Shown piece by piece: positions 1 through 9,281 of a stretch of 64,000 bases of DNA; position 1 is the first letter of the stretch; the number at the start of each line of letters is the position of its first letter. Below the pieces are notes generated by a model. The model ran no database searches. It saw only the letters and a program-made list of their open reading frames with translations, and had not been told where the DNA came from. Source of the DNA: Oceanirhabdus sp942490885. GTDB lineage: Bacteria; Bacillota; Clostridia; Clostridiales; Clostridiaceae. The position numbers and the translations under genes are program-made. Location: assembly GCA_942490885.1 (NCBI GenBank), contig CALNYT010000002.1:2046001-2110000 (forward strand). The letters run 5' to 3'.

Positions 1-1
1 G

Positions 2-67
2 TTGAAGCTTGGAATGTCCATGGGTATAATCACGAAGCCTGGGCACTTCGGTGTGAAAAGGGGGTAA
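2..67 (+). CDS. secD: SecD C-terminal end (partial)
   Basis: Only the last 21 codons are in the window, ending at TAA 65-67, six bases before secF. The reading ends in a short basic tail (ITKPGHFGVKRG). The assignment rests on position directly before secF, where SecD is the usual partner in the protein-export accessory complex, and on the plausible end; the fragment alone is too short to identify a family. The other two frames either give a less plausible tail or run into secF. Confidence 0.6.
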   Translation: MKLGMSMGIITKPGHFGVKRG

Positions 68-73
68 GTTAGT

Positions 74-955
74 ATGCTAAAGATAGTGGAGAAAAGTAAA
101 ATTTGGTTTTCTATTTCAATAGCAATAATTCTTATAGGACTGTTCTTTATGTTTACTAATGGGTTAAATTTTGGTATTGATTTTAAAGGTGGAACAGTAG
201 TTAAGATTGATTTCCAAAAAGAAATGAATCAAGACGAAAAAGCAGAAATACAAACTATTATTTCAAAATATTGTGCTGTTGATGATACTGAAATCAGAGT
301 AGTTAATAAGACTGAAATTGAAATATCTTTTAAAACTGGTATTATTGAAAATGAAAAGATAGGTGCTCTTCATAAAGAAATTAAAGAGAAGTTCGAATTA
401 GGAGATGATTATTTATTATCTGAAGAGAACATCGGAGCATCTATAGGTAAAGAGCTTACAAGAAAGGCATGGATTGCAGTATTAGTCGCTTCAGTTGCCA
501 TGTTAATTTATATAACTTTCAGATTTGAGATTACATTCGGTGTTGCAGCAATTATTGCGTTGTTACATGATATATTAATCACAATGAGTATTTATGCTAT
601 TTTTGATATTAAGATAAATACACCATTTATTGCGGCTATGTTAACTATTCTTGGTTATTCTATAAATGATACTATTGTTGTATTTGATAGAATAAGAGAG
701 AATAAAAACAAAAATAGAAAATTACCTCTTAACGAACTAGCTAATAACAGTATAAGACAAACAATATCAAGATCAATAAATACTTCTGTTTCTACATTGA
801 TTACAATAGTGATTTTATTTATTCTTGTACCAACAATTAGACAGTTTACGCTACCGTTAATTGTTGGGGTAGTATCAGGATCTTATTCATCAATATTCAT
901 AGCTAGTCCAGTGTGGGTAATGATTAACAAGAAATTCAAAAAAGCTTATAAATAG
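74..955 (+). CDS. secF: Protein translocase subunit SecF
   Basis: SecF is the smaller half of the SecDF proton-driven accessory to the SecYEG channel, in the cytoplasmic membrane. The 293-residue protein has an N-terminal membrane helix (about 12-28), the diagnostic FGIDFKGGT motif at 33-41, an extracytoplasmic domain to about 130, then five membrane helices. Length is normal for the family. GGGGGTAAG lies just before the ATG. It directly follows the secD end, so the pair is one operon, closed by a hairpin terminator. Confidence 0.96.
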   Translation: MLKIVEKSKIWFSISIAIILIGLFFMFTNGLNFGIDFKGGTVVKIDFQKEMNQDEKAEIQTIISKYCAVDDTEIRVVNKTEIEISFKTGIIENEKIGALHKEIKEKFELGDDYLLSEENIGASIGKELTRKAWIAVLVASVAMLIYITFRFEITFGVAAIIALLHDILITMSIYAIFDIKINTPFIAAMLTILGYSINDTIVVFDRIRENKNKNRKLPLNELANNSIRQTISRSINTSVSTLITIVILFILVPTIRQFTLPLIVGVVSGSYSSIFIASPVWVMINKKFKKAYK

Positions 956-960
956 TTTTT

Positions 961-987
961 AAAAAGCATGCATTCGCATGCTTTTTT
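961..987 (+). terminator. Rho-independent terminator after secF
   Basis: Perfect stem AAAAAGCATGC / GCATGCTTTTT with loop ATTC and a T run, five bases after the secF stop. Confidence 0.93.
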
Positions 988-1079
988 ATTTGAGTATGGG
1001 GGTAACGCATCTCAGTAATTTTCAATTGGTAATTCTCAGTTTGTTTTTAATGTTTTTCATTGATTTTCCTTTCAAAACA

Positions 1080-1108
1080 TTGTAATATTTCACTTTTTCA
1101 ATTATAAT
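1080..1108 (+). promoter_or_regulatory. Sigma-A type promoter
   Basis: TTGTAA at 1080-1085 and TATAAT at 1103-1108 are separated by 17 bases. It would start transcription near 1115, ahead of the RecJ-like gene and apt. Confidence 0.6.
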
Positions 1109-1189
1109 ATAAGATGTTTCTCTTTAGTTCGTCAAAAATTGAGAAATAAGATTAAGAGACAAAAAATTATTATAGACAAGGGTAATATT

Positions 1190-2002
1190 ATGGCATATAA
1201 TTTGGAAAACAGTTTGAAGAGGGTTATTAATGCAATTACATATAGAGATAAGATAGTGGTGTTCTCAAATAACGACTCTGAGAGCATTTTAAGTTTGTCA
1301 TCATTATTGCTCACTTTAAGGTATTTGAATGCTGATGTTGAATACCTTACACCAAATGAGTTTACTTTAGATGGGAAGTTGACAAAGGATTATATTGATA
1401 ATTATATTAAAGCATTTGGAGCTAAACTGGTAATATTAATTGGTTGTGATCTTCAATCTCATAAAGAAGATAAAATTTTGAGAGAAAATGGGATTGATGT
1501 TATTGTTGTAAAAAAAGATGCTAAGTATTATCAAGGTAATTTCATTGTGAATGAAGCTAATATACTAGGGTATAAGAAAGAATGGATAACTGATGCAATA
1601 TTGGTCTTTGATATAATTGAAGCTATCTCATCTTATTACAGGACTGGTGTATTCTATAAGTACACAGATTTATTAATGTTAGCAATAATCAGTTCGGATT
1701 TGGCTATTAAGGATATAAATACATCATTAATTCAATTAGGGATAGATAAACTACATAATACTAATAATTATGGAATAAAAGCATTATTCGAAATGAATAA
1801 TATCAATGAAATAAATTTATCAACTTTACAGTTAGTGGTTGAAGGGGTTAAACCTTCGCTTAATGCCTTGGGAAGAATGGATGACTCAAAGATTTTGGTT
1901 GAGTTATTTACAACAGATAATCAACAAAGGGCTAGACAGATTGCTAAGTATCTTATCAAAGAAAGTGAGCAGAAAAGAATTCACGAAAAGAGGGCATATT
2001 GA
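1190..2002 (+). CDS. Truncated, catalytically degenerate RecJ-like DHH protein
   Basis: The 270-residue product aligns by eye with the N-terminal DHH part of RecJ single-strand exonuclease. The LNALGRMDDSK stretch matches RecJ LNAxGRMGD, and the region around it keeps the family pattern. The catalytic motifs are gone: the HGDYDVDG motif reads FSNNDSES (25-32), the VDCG motif reads IGCD (84-87), and DHH reads KKD (108-110). The rest of RecJ (another roughly 300 residues) is missing. ATG 1190 is preferred over the upstream TTG 1139 because the product then starts like RecJ and AAGGGTAAT precedes it. Its place between secF and apt is the usual recJ position in Firmicutes. Either a decaying recJ or a repurposed non-catalytic protein; another recJ may exist elsewhere. 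Confidence 0.7.
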   Translation: MAYNLENSLKRVINAITYRDKIVVFSNNDSESILSLSSLLLTLRYLNADVEYLTPNEFTLDGKLTKDYIDNYIKAFGAKLVILIGCDLQSHKEDKILRENGIDVIVVKKDAKYYQGNFIVNEANILGYKKEWITDAILVFDIIEAISSYYRTGVFYKYTDLLMLAIISSDLAIKDINTSLIQLGIDKLHNTNNYGIKALFEMNNINEINLSTLQLVVEGVKPSLNALGRMDDSKILVELFTTDNQQRARQIAKYLIKESEQKRIHEKRAY

Positions 2003-2131
2003 AATAAACTGTATGATGAGATATAATAATAAGAGGATTACTTTTGTTAAAGATAATTAATGCTTTGAACATGAAAGAGTTGTATTTTTGTTTAAAGAGT
2101 TAAAGAAAAAATTATAGTAGGGGGCATAAAA

Positions 2132-2650
2132 GTGGATTTAAGAGAAAGTATTCGTATAATTAAAGACTTTCCTGTTGAAGGAATTAGTTTTAAGGATATA
2201 ACGCCATTGTTGGCAGATGGAGAAGCGCTTAGAGAAACAATAAATCAGATAGTTGAACATTTAAAGGATAAAAATATTGATATGATCGCTGGACCTGAGG
2301 CAAGAGGTTTCTTATTTGGAGTACCTGTTGCTAATGAATTGGGAATTGGGTTTATCCCAGTAAGAAAACCAGGTAAGTTACCATATGATACATATGCAGT
2401 TGAATATGATTTAGAATATGGTAAAGATAGATTAGAAATTCATAAAGATGCTATAAAGCCTGGACAGAGAATTGCTGTTATTGACGACTTATTAGCTACA
2501 GGCGGAACAGTAGCTGCAGTTGCTAAACTTATTGAAGAAGTTGGTGGAGAAGTGGCTTCTTTGAATTTTGTTATTGAACTAACAGATTTAAAAGGAAGAG
2601 ATAAATTACAAGGGTATGATATAAATTCACTTGTTAAATATGATATTTAA
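2132..2650 (+). CDS. apt: Adenine phosphoribosyltransferase
   Basis: Converts adenine and PRPP to AMP in purine salvage, in the cytoplasm. The 172-residue length is typical. The PRPP-binding motif is seen as VIDDLLATGGTVAA, and the APRT-specific GPEARGFLFG and RKPGKLPY segments are intact. GTG 2132 is chosen because AGTAGGGGG precedes it and the product starts MDLRESIRIIKDFP as in homologues. It lies between the recJ-like gene and relA, the standard Firmicutes order. Confidence 0.97.
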   Translation: MDLRESIRIIKDFPVEGISFKDITPLLADGEALRETINQIVEHLKDKNIDMIAGPEARGFLFGVPVANELGIGFIPVRKPGKLPYDTYAVEYDLEYGKDRLEIHKDAIKPGQRIAVIDDLLATGGTVAAVAKLIEEVGGEVASLNFVIELTDLKGRDKLQGYDINSLVKYDI

Positions 2651-2719
2651 AGAAAATTTCAATGATTAATTGCATAATTTGAAAGTATATAATATAATAA
2701 TTCTATAAAAATATGTATT

Positions 2720-2746
2720 AACGACTGGTTTCATGACCAGTCGTTT
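2720..2746 (+). terminator. Hairpin between apt and relA
   Basis: ACGACTGGT (2721-2729) pairs with ACCAGTCGT (2736-2744), loop TTCATG. Only three T follow, so it is likely a weak or partial terminator just upstream of relA. Confidence 0.65.
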
Positions 2747-2764
2747 AATTTAGGGGTAATTAGC

Positions 2765-4942
2765 ATGTTGATCAAACTTTTTAATATTCTGGATGAGAAT
2801 GGTAGTAATATTAATAAAAAATTCATAGAGAAAGCTTTTAGATTTGCCAATGAAGCACATGAGAATCAGAGAAGAAAATCTGGTGAGTTATATATTACTC
2901 ATCCACTTGAAGTGGCTTGTATCCTCGCAGAGATGAATTTAGATGAGAATACTATAGCTGCAGCTTTATTACATGATGTGGTTGAAGATACTCATTATAC
3001 ATTTGATGACATTAAGGTAGAGTTCAATGAAGAAGTTGCAATTCTTGTTGATGGTGTAACTAAATTAGAAAAGATAAAGTATAAGTCAAAGGAAGAAGAA
3101 CAAGCGGATAATGTTAGAAAAATGGTTCTTGCTATGGCTAAAGATATAAGAGTAATACTGATTAAATTGGCCGATAGACTTCATAACATGAGAACACTTA
3201 AATATATGCCAATCGATAAACAAAAAGAAAAAGCAAAAGAGGCTATAGATATTTATGCTCCTCTTGCACATAGATTGGGAATATCAAAAATCAAGTGGGA
3301 GATTGAGGACTTATCATTACGTTATTTAGATCCTAATGAATATTATAACCTTGTTCGAATGATTGCAGAAAAAAGAGCTGGAAGAGAGCGGTTGGTAAAT
3401 CACATCATAGATGAAATATCTGAAAAATTGGCAGTGGCAGGTATTAAGTCGGAAATTGAAGGTAGGCCTAAACACTTTTATAGTATCTATAAAAAGATGA
3501 TAAACAAGAATAAGAGTATAGATCAGATTTTTGATCTAACTGCCCTTAGAATTCTTGTTGAAGATGTAGGGAGTTGTTATGCAGCACTGGGTATAGTTCA
3601 TACATTATATAAACCTATTCCAGGTAGATTCAAAGATTATATTGCAATGCCAAAGCCTAATATGTATCAATCCATCCATACAACACTTATTGGACCGCAA
3701 GGAAAAACATTTGAGATTCAAATAAGAACATTGGAAATGCATAAAACTGCTGAGTATGGTATTGCTGCTCATTGGAAATATAAAGAAGGTCAAACAGAAG
3801 ATAGTGAGAATGAGTTTGAAACCAAACTAACTTGGTTAAGAGATATTCTTGAGTGGCAAGGAGAAACATCAGATGCTGCTGAGTTTATGGACTCATTTAA
3901 GATAGATCTTTTTTCTGATGAAGTCTTTGTATTTACACCGAGAGGAGATGTTATAAATCTTCCTTCTGAATCTACCCCTGTTGATTTTGCATATAGAATT
4001 CATACAGACATTGGGCATAGATGTGTAGGTGCGAAAGTGAATAACAAAATAGTACCTATTGATTACAAGCTTATAACGGGACAGATTGTGGAAGTAATAG
4101 CGTCGCCGGGAATGAAAGCACCTAGTATCGGATGGTTATCTTTTGTTAAGAGTAATCAAGCGAGGAGTAAGATTAAATCCTGGTTTAGAAAAGAACAGAG
4201 AGATGAGAATATTCGAGTTGGTAAAGAAATTCTTGAAAAAGAATGTAAAAAGATGAAAGTAGTTCTTTATGAATTACTTAATGAGGATAATGTTGAAAAA
4301 CTATTTAAAAGATTTAACATTAAGACTTACGAAGATCTTTTTGCAGAAGTAGGTTCAGGAGAAATTCTTGTTGATTATGTATTTAATAAGATAAGTGACC
4401 TTATTAAGACAAATAAAGAAAAACTTACAATCGAAGAGGAGCAAGAGAGAATATCGGCGCTTCTCAAGAGAGGTAATAAAGCTGATGAAAAAAATGGAGA
4501 CGTTGTTATTAAGGGCGTTGACAATCTAATGGTAAGATTCGCAAAATGCTGTAATCCAGTTCCAGGTGATGCTGTGATTGGTTATGTCACTAAAGGAAGA
4601 GGAATATCTATACACAGAAAAGACTGTAAAAACGCCAGTAATCTTTTAAGTACAGAAGGTGAGAAGATAATAGATGTTAACTGGGGAGAAATTAAATCAA
4701 ATGAATTCATCAGCGAAATTGAGATGAAGAGTGTTAATAGAGATGGTATTCTTGCTGATGTTATGGAGTGTGTTGTAAAGTGTAAAACACCAGTATGTTC
4801 CATAAATGCAGTTACTCAAAGTGATGGTATTGCATTGATAAATTTAAAAATTAGAGTTAATAGTATTGATCACATAAAGACTGTAATAAAGAAACTAAAG
4901 AAAATAGATGGAATATTGGAGATATACAGACTTAAAAAGTAA
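2765..4942 (+). CDS. relA: Bifunctional (p)ppGpp synthetase/hydrolase
   Basis: Makes and degrades the stringent-response alarmone. Order of domains: HD hydrolase (THPLEVA at 45-51, HDVVED at 70-75, DRLHNMRTL at 137-145), synthetase (GRPKHFYSIY at 233-242, FDLTALRILV at 256-265, DYIAMPKPNMYQSIH), TGS (roughly 388-450), a zinc-finger-like FAKCCNPVPGD segment, and a C-terminal ACT domain. Both the hydrolase His-Asp pair and the synthetase core are present, so both activities are expected. 725 residues is normal for clostridial Rel. ATG 2765 follows TAGGGGTAATTAG. dtd follows 15 bases later, so the two are likely cotranscribed. Confidence 0.97.
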   Translation: MLIKLFNILDENGSNINKKFIEKAFRFANEAHENQRRKSGELYITHPLEVACILAEMNLDENTIAAALLHDVVEDTHYTFDDIKVEFNEEVAILVDGVTKLEKIKYKSKEEEQADNVRKMVLAMAKDIRVILIKLADRLHNMRTLKYMPIDKQKEKAKEAIDIYAPLAHRLGISKIKWEIEDLSLRYLDPNEYYNLVRMIAEKRAGRERLVNHIIDEISEKLAVAGIKSEIEGRPKHFYSIYKKMINKNKSIDQIFDLTALRILVEDVGSCYAALGIVHTLYKPIPGRFKDYIAMPKPNMYQSIHTTLIGPQGKTFEIQIRTLEMHKTAEYGIAAHWKYKEGQTEDSENEFETKLTWLRDILEWQGETSDAAEFMDSFKIDLFSDEVFVFTPRGDVINLPSESTPVDFAYRIHTDIGHRCVGAKVNNKIVPIDYKLITGQIVEVIASPGMKAPSIGWLSFVKSNQARSKIKSWFRKEQRDENIRVGKEILEKECKKMKVVLYELLNEDNVEKLFKRFNIKTYEDLFAEVGSGEILVDYVFNKISDLIKTNKEKLTIEEEQERISALLKRGNKADEKNGDVVIKGVDNLMVRFAKCCNPVPGDAVIGYVTKGRGISIHRKDCKNASNLLSTEGEKIIDVNWGEIKSNEFISEIEMKSVNRDGILADVMECVVKCKTPVCSINAVTQSDGIALINLKIRVNSIDHIKTVIKKLKKIDGILEIYRLKK

Positions 4943-4957
4943 TAAGGGGTGAATGTT

Positions 4958-5404
4958 ATGAGAGCAGTTGTCCAAAGGGTTAAAGAATCTAAAGTTGTAG
5001 TAGATGGAAAAACTATTGGGGAAATAGGTAAAGGGTTAAATATTCTTTTAGGTATTTGTGAGGAAGATGATGAGAATGATATAAAATATCTTAAAGATAA
5101 AATAATAAATTTAAGAATTTTTGAAGATGAAGATGGAAAGATGAATAAATCGCTTTTAGATGTAGAAGGTGAACTTCTAATAATCTCTCAATTTACTCTT
5201 TATGGAGATTGTAGAAAGGGCCGACGTCCAAACTTTATGAGAGCTCTTGGTGGAGCAGAATCAAAAAAGCTTTATGAAAAGTTTATAGAGGTATGTAAAA
5301 ATGAAGTTAAAGTTGAGACTGGGGAATTTGGAGCAGAAATGGATGTTCATATTTTAAATGATGGACCAGTAACACTTTTACTTGAGAGCAAGAAAGATTT
5401 CTAA
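4958..5404 (+). CDS. dtd: D-aminoacyl-tRNA deacylase
   Basis: Removes D-amino acids mischarged on tRNA. The 148-residue product carries the two active-site signatures: SQFTL at 77-81 and NDGPVT at 134-139, which form the cross-subunit Gly-cisPro site of the dimer. ATG 4958 is preferred over the in-frame GTG 4949 because the Shine-Dalgarno AAGGGGTG overlaps that GTG, and homologues begin MRAVVQRV. Adjacent to relA, as in most Firmicutes. Confidence 0.96.
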   Translation: MRAVVQRVKESKVVVDGKTIGEIGKGLNILLGICEEDDENDIKYLKDKIINLRIFEDEDGKMNKSLLDVEGELLIISQFTLYGDCRKGRRPNFMRALGGAESKKLYEKFIEVCKNEVKVETGEFGAEMDVHILNDGPVTLLLESKKDF

Positions 5405-5419
5405 CATTTGGAGGGTTCT

Positions 5420-6025
5420 ATGATTATAAAACGAGTTGTGGCAGGGATTTATGGTGCTAACTGTTACCTTGTTAAGGATGAAGTTAGTGGAAAAGGATTT
5501 GTTATTGATCCTGGTGGAGATGTGGATGATATTTTGAAGGCATTGAAAGAAATTGACATGGATGTTGAATATATTTTATTTACACATGGACATTTGGATC
5601 ACACCACAGGTGGTGCAGAGCTGCAGGAAACTATCGGTGGAGAAATTGCAATTTCTAATGAAGATGATAAATTAATTATGAGTGGAGTGGCATTATATGG
5701 ACCGCTTTTACCTAATGGTGCTGATAGACATTTAGCATCAGGTGATGTGATTGAGGTAGGAGAATTGAAGATTGAGTGCATAGCAACTCCAGGACACACT
5801 CCAGGATGTATAAGTTTTAAAGTTGGAGATGTGGTCTTTACAGGGGATACTCTTTTTTATAGATCAATTGGTAGAACTGACCTTGAAGGAGGCGATAGTG
5901 CTTTAATTGAAAAAAGTATAAAGGAAAAGCTTTATACACTTCCAGAGGAAACAATTGTCTATCCAGGTCATGGTGGCGCAACAACTATAAAAGATGAGAA
6001 GAGAGAAAACTCTTTTGTAAGATAG
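5420..6025 (+). CDS. Metallo-beta-lactamase fold hydrolase (glyoxalase II-like)
   Basis: 201 residues of the binuclear metallo-hydrolase fold. The metal site THGHLDH is at 55-61, followed by TPGHTPGC, FTGDTLF and VYPGHGG. Proteins of this length in the dtd-hemZ neighbourhood are usually annotated YcbL/glyoxalase-II-like hydrolases, with uncertain substrate. ATG 5420 is chosen over TTG 5408 because GGAGGG sits between the two. Physiological substrate cannot be told from sequence. Confidence 0.88.
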   Translation: MIIKRVVAGIYGANCYLVKDEVSGKGFVIDPGGDVDDILKALKEIDMDVEYILFTHGHLDHTTGGAELQETIGGEIAISNEDDKLIMSGVALYGPLLPNGADRHLASGDVIEVGELKIECIATPGHTPGCISFKVGDVVFTGDTLFYRSIGRTDLEGGDSALIEKSIKEKLYTLPEETIVYPGHGGATTIKDEKRENSFVR

Positions 6026-6038
6026 AGGTAAGTCTTGA

Positions 6039-7481
6039 ATGAAAAAAATTTTAAATAAAAATAAAATAATAATTAAGTTAAATGATGAACGGTATTCTTT
6101 TGATGTATATCAGATGTTCAATATATATTATCAAAATTTAAAGATTGAGTTTCATGAGGAAAACTACGAATATGAAGTGTTAATTCATGAGAATGAGATT
6201 ACTATTGTAAAAGAAGATGAATCATGGTATTTTGAAATTTCGAAAGATAACCACATTAAAGAAGAGATAAGAAAAGGGATTTTTTCTTATCTTAAAGAAA
6301 AGACTGGAAAAATCTTCCCATGGGGTACTCTAATTGGTATAAGACCAAGCAAAAGAGCTATGACACTTATAAAAGAAGGGAAAAATAATAAGGAGATAGT
6401 TGACTTTTATCATAGAACCTCATTAACCAGTGAACAAAAAGCTAAGCTATGTATTGAAGTGGCAGAGAATGAGTTGAAATTGATGGATGAAGATAGAGAA
6501 AAGATTAGTGTATATATAGGTATGCCTTATTGCCCTAGTAAATGTTTATATTGCTCTTTTACATCTAATCCAATAGCTAGGAAAGAGAAAGAAGTTGAAG
6601 AGTACATAAAAACTCTCCTATGGGAGATTAAGACTGTAGCTGAAGAGATTAAAAGGCTTAATTTAACTATAGACACAGTGTATTTCGGTGGAGGAACTCC
6701 CACTGCAGTTAATGAACAGCAGTTCAGAATAGTTATGGAAAGTATTTATGAAAACTTTATATCTAACTTTAAGATAAGGGAATTCACTGTTGAAGGTGGT
6801 AGACCTGATTCAATTACTTACGATAAATTGATGTGTATGAAAGAAATGGAAGTTGATAGAATAAGTATAAATCCACAAACTATGAATGATTTTACTCTGA
6901 AAAATATTGGAAGAACACATGATTCAGAAGATATAATTAGAATATTTAACATGGCTCGAGAAATTGGCCATGAGAATATAAATATGGATATTATAATAGG
7001 ATTACCTGGTGAAGGACTCAATGAGGTAAAGAAAACATGTGAAGAGATTAATAAACTATCACCAGAGAGTATAACTGTACATGGATTATCTATTAAAAGA
7101 GGATCAAAACTATACGAAAAACTTGTGCTAGAGAAATCGCTGAAAATTCCAGAACAACATGACATAGTAGAAATGTTTAAGATGGTTGAAGAGGTTTCAG
7201 TAAAAATGAATATGAAACCATATTATATGTATAGACAGAAAAATATGCTTGGCAATATGGAAAACATAGGTTATTCTATTAATGGAAGCGAATGTGTTTA
7301 CAATATTGCTATGATAGAAGATACTCAAACAATTATTGCTGTAGGTGCTAATGGTATTTCTAAATTTCTATTTGATAAAGGTATCATTGAGAGATTAGCA
7401 AATAATAAAGATGTGAGAACCTATATAGATAAAGTTGAGGAGATTACTGAGGAAAAAGTAAAAATGCTCAGTAAAGTTTAA
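6039..7481 (+). CDS. hemZ: HemZ-type radical SAM coproporphyrinogen dehydrogenase-like protein
   Basis: Radical SAM protein of the HemN/HemZ group. It has an N-terminal 150-residue extension typical of HemZ, then the cluster-binding CPSKCLYC motif (Cys165, Cys169, Cys172), the FGGGTPTA glycine-rich segment and a HemN-like C-terminal half. Family knowledge assigns oxygen-independent oxidation of coproporphyrinogen III, but many HemZ proteins have not been tested and the organism's haem synthesis cannot be judged here. 480 residues is normal. The ATG is 13 bases after the hydrolase stop, with GAGGTAAG in between. Confidence 0.88.
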   Translation: MKKILNKNKIIIKLNDERYSFDVYQMFNIYYQNLKIEFHEENYEYEVLIHENEITIVKEDESWYFEISKDNHIKEEIRKGIFSYLKEKTGKIFPWGTLIGIRPSKRAMTLIKEGKNNKEIVDFYHRTSLTSEQKAKLCIEVAENELKLMDEDREKISVYIGMPYCPSKCLYCSFTSNPIARKEKEVEEYIKTLLWEIKTVAEEIKRLNLTIDTVYFGGGTPTAVNEQQFRIVMESIYENFISNFKIREFTVEGGRPDSITYDKLMCMKEMEVDRISINPQTMNDFTLKNIGRTHDSEDIIRIFNMAREIGHENINMDIIIGLPGEGLNEVKKTCEEINKLSPESITVHGLSIKRGSKLYEKLVLEKSLKIPEQHDIVEMFKMVEEVSVKMNMKPYYMYRQKNMLGNMENIGYSINGSECVYNIAMIEDTQTIIAVGANGISKFLFDKGIIERLANNKDVRTYIDKVEEITEEKVKMLSKV

Positions 7482-7495
7482 AAGGAGGAAAGAAT

Positions 7496-9280
7496 ATGGG
7501 TGAAAGTTTAAATGGTTTAAAAAGAAGTATTATGTGTGGTGAATGTAGAGAAGAACATATTGGCCAAAAACATACAGTGATGGGATGGGTACAAAGAAAA
7601 AGAAATCTTGGAGGACTTGTATTTGTTGATCTAAGAGATAGAGAAGGTATACTTCAAGTTGTTTTTGGAGATGAGATTAATGAGGAGGCATTCAAAAAAG
7701 CTGACCTTGTAAAATCAGAATATGTTATTGCAGTTGAGGGAGAACTTGTTAAGAGAGAATCTCCTAATAAAGGGATACCAACAGGTATGGTGGAGCTTAA
7801 AGGTGAGAGTATTAAAATTTTATCAGAATCTGAAACTCCTCCAATATACATAAAAGAAAATTTAGATGCTTCTGAAAATATTAGATTAAAATATAGATAT
7901 TTAGATCTTAGAAGACCTGATATGCAAGAAAAACTTATCATTAGACATAAAGCTGCTAAGGTTATTAGAGATTTTCTTGATGAGAATAGATTCTTAGAGA
8001 TGGAAACTCCTATGTTAACTAAGAGTACGCCAGAAGGCGCAAGAGATTACCTTGTACCAAGTAGAAATTATCCAGGGAAGTTTTATGCTTTACCTCAATC
8101 ACCACAAATCTTCAAACAATTATTAATGGTATCTGGATTTGATAGATACTTCCAAATAGTAAAATGTTTTAGAGATGAAGATTTAAGAGCTAATAGACAA
8201 CCAGAATTTACTCAAGTTGATATCGAAATGTCATTTGTTGATATGGAAGATGTAATTGAAGTAAATGAGAGATTAATACAGAGACTGTTTAAAGAAGTTA
8301 AGGGTATTGATGTACAATTACCTATCAAAAGAATGCCGTATGATGAGGCTATGGCTAAATATGGCAGTGATAAACCAGATTTAAGATTTGGTATGGAAAT
8401 AAATGATATCTCTGAAGCTGTTAAAGATTGTGAATTTGCGGTATTCAAGGGGGCAATAGAAGCTGGTGGAAGTGTAAGAGCTATAGTTGCAGAAGGTTGC
8501 GCTGACATGGGTAGAAAAAAAGTTGATAAATTAGGGGAGTTTGTTAAAACTTATAGAGCTAAAGGTTTGGCTTGGATAGCTATTAAGGAAGATGAAATTA
8601 AATCTCCTATAGCTAAGTTCTTTAGTGAAGAAGAGATGAATAGCATCATTGAAGCTTCAGGAGCTAAAATAGGAGATCTAATACTTATTGTTGCAGATAA
8701 AGATGAGGTTGTGTTACAAAGTCTAGGAGCTTTAAGATTAGAGCTAGCTAAGCAATTGGAGTTATTGAAAGATAGTAATGAGTTTAAATTCGTATGGATA
8801 ACTGATTTTCCACAGTTTGAGTATAGTGAAGAAGAAGATAGATATGTGGCTAAACATCATCCTTTTACAATGCCTAAAAAAGAAGATATGCATTTGCTAG
8901 AAAGTGATCCTTCTAAAGTGAGAGCTGTGGCGTATGATATAGTACTTAATGGTGAAGAACTTGGTGGAGGAAGTATTAGAATACATGAAAGTGATGTTCA
9001 AGAGAGGATGTTCAAAGCTCTTGGGTTCACAAAAGAGAGTGCTTGGGAAAGATTTGGATTCTTACTTGAGGCATTCAAATTTGGACCACCACCACATGGC
9101 GGAATTGCTTACGGATTAGATAGGCTAGTGATGTTCTTAAGTGGAACAGAAAACATCAAAGATGTTATAGCATTCCCTAAGAATCAGAATGCATTCTGTC
9201 CAATGTCAGAAGCTCCAAACCTAGTTGACGAGAAACAGTTAAAGGAATTAGGGATAGGAATATCTGTTAAAGAAGATTAA
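7496..9280 (+). CDS. aspS: Aspartyl-tRNA synthetase
   Basis: Charges tRNA-Asp. The 594-residue bacterial-type class IIb enzyme has the N-terminal OB-fold (MGWVQRKRNLGGLVFVDLRDR), motif 2 (FQIVKCFRDEDLRANRQPEF, near residue 215), the bacterial GAD insertion (roughly 280-420), and motif 3 GIAYGLDRLVM near the C-terminus. AAAGGAGGAAAG lies before the ATG. It directly follows hemZ; in many Firmicutes hisS sits in or next to this position but none is present here. Repeat copy A begins two bases after the stop. Confidence 0.98.
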   Translation: MGESLNGLKRSIMCGECREEHIGQKHTVMGWVQRKRNLGGLVFVDLRDREGILQVVFGDEINEEAFKKADLVKSEYVIAVEGELVKRESPNKGIPTGMVELKGESIKILSESETPPIYIKENLDASENIRLKYRYLDLRRPDMQEKLIIRHKAAKVIRDFLDENRFLEMETPMLTKSTPEGARDYLVPSRNYPGKFYALPQSPQIFKQLLMVSGFDRYFQIVKCFRDEDLRANRQPEFTQVDIEMSFVDMEDVIEVNERLIQRLFKEVKGIDVQLPIKRMPYDEAMAKYGSDKPDLRFGMEINDISEAVKDCEFAVFKGAIEAGGSVRAIVAEGCADMGRKKVDKLGEFVKTYRAKGLAWIAIKEDEIKSPIAKFFSEEEMNSIIEASGAKIGDLILIVADKDEVVLQSLGALRLELAKQLELLKDSNEFKFVWITDFPQFEYSEEEDRYVAKHHPFTMPKKEDMHLLESDPSKVRAVAYDIVLNGEELGGGSIRIHESDVQERMFKALGFTKESAWERFGFLLEAFKFGPPPHGGIAYGLDRLVMFLSGTENIKDVIAFPKNQNAFCPMSEAPNLVDEKQLKELGIGISVKED

Positions 9281-9281
9281 G

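Noticed and set aside
1839..2060. Short frame overlapping the end of the RecJ-like gene
   Set aside because: Out of frame with the RecJ similarity and shows no RecJ motif after the overlap, so it does not restore the missing C-terminal half.
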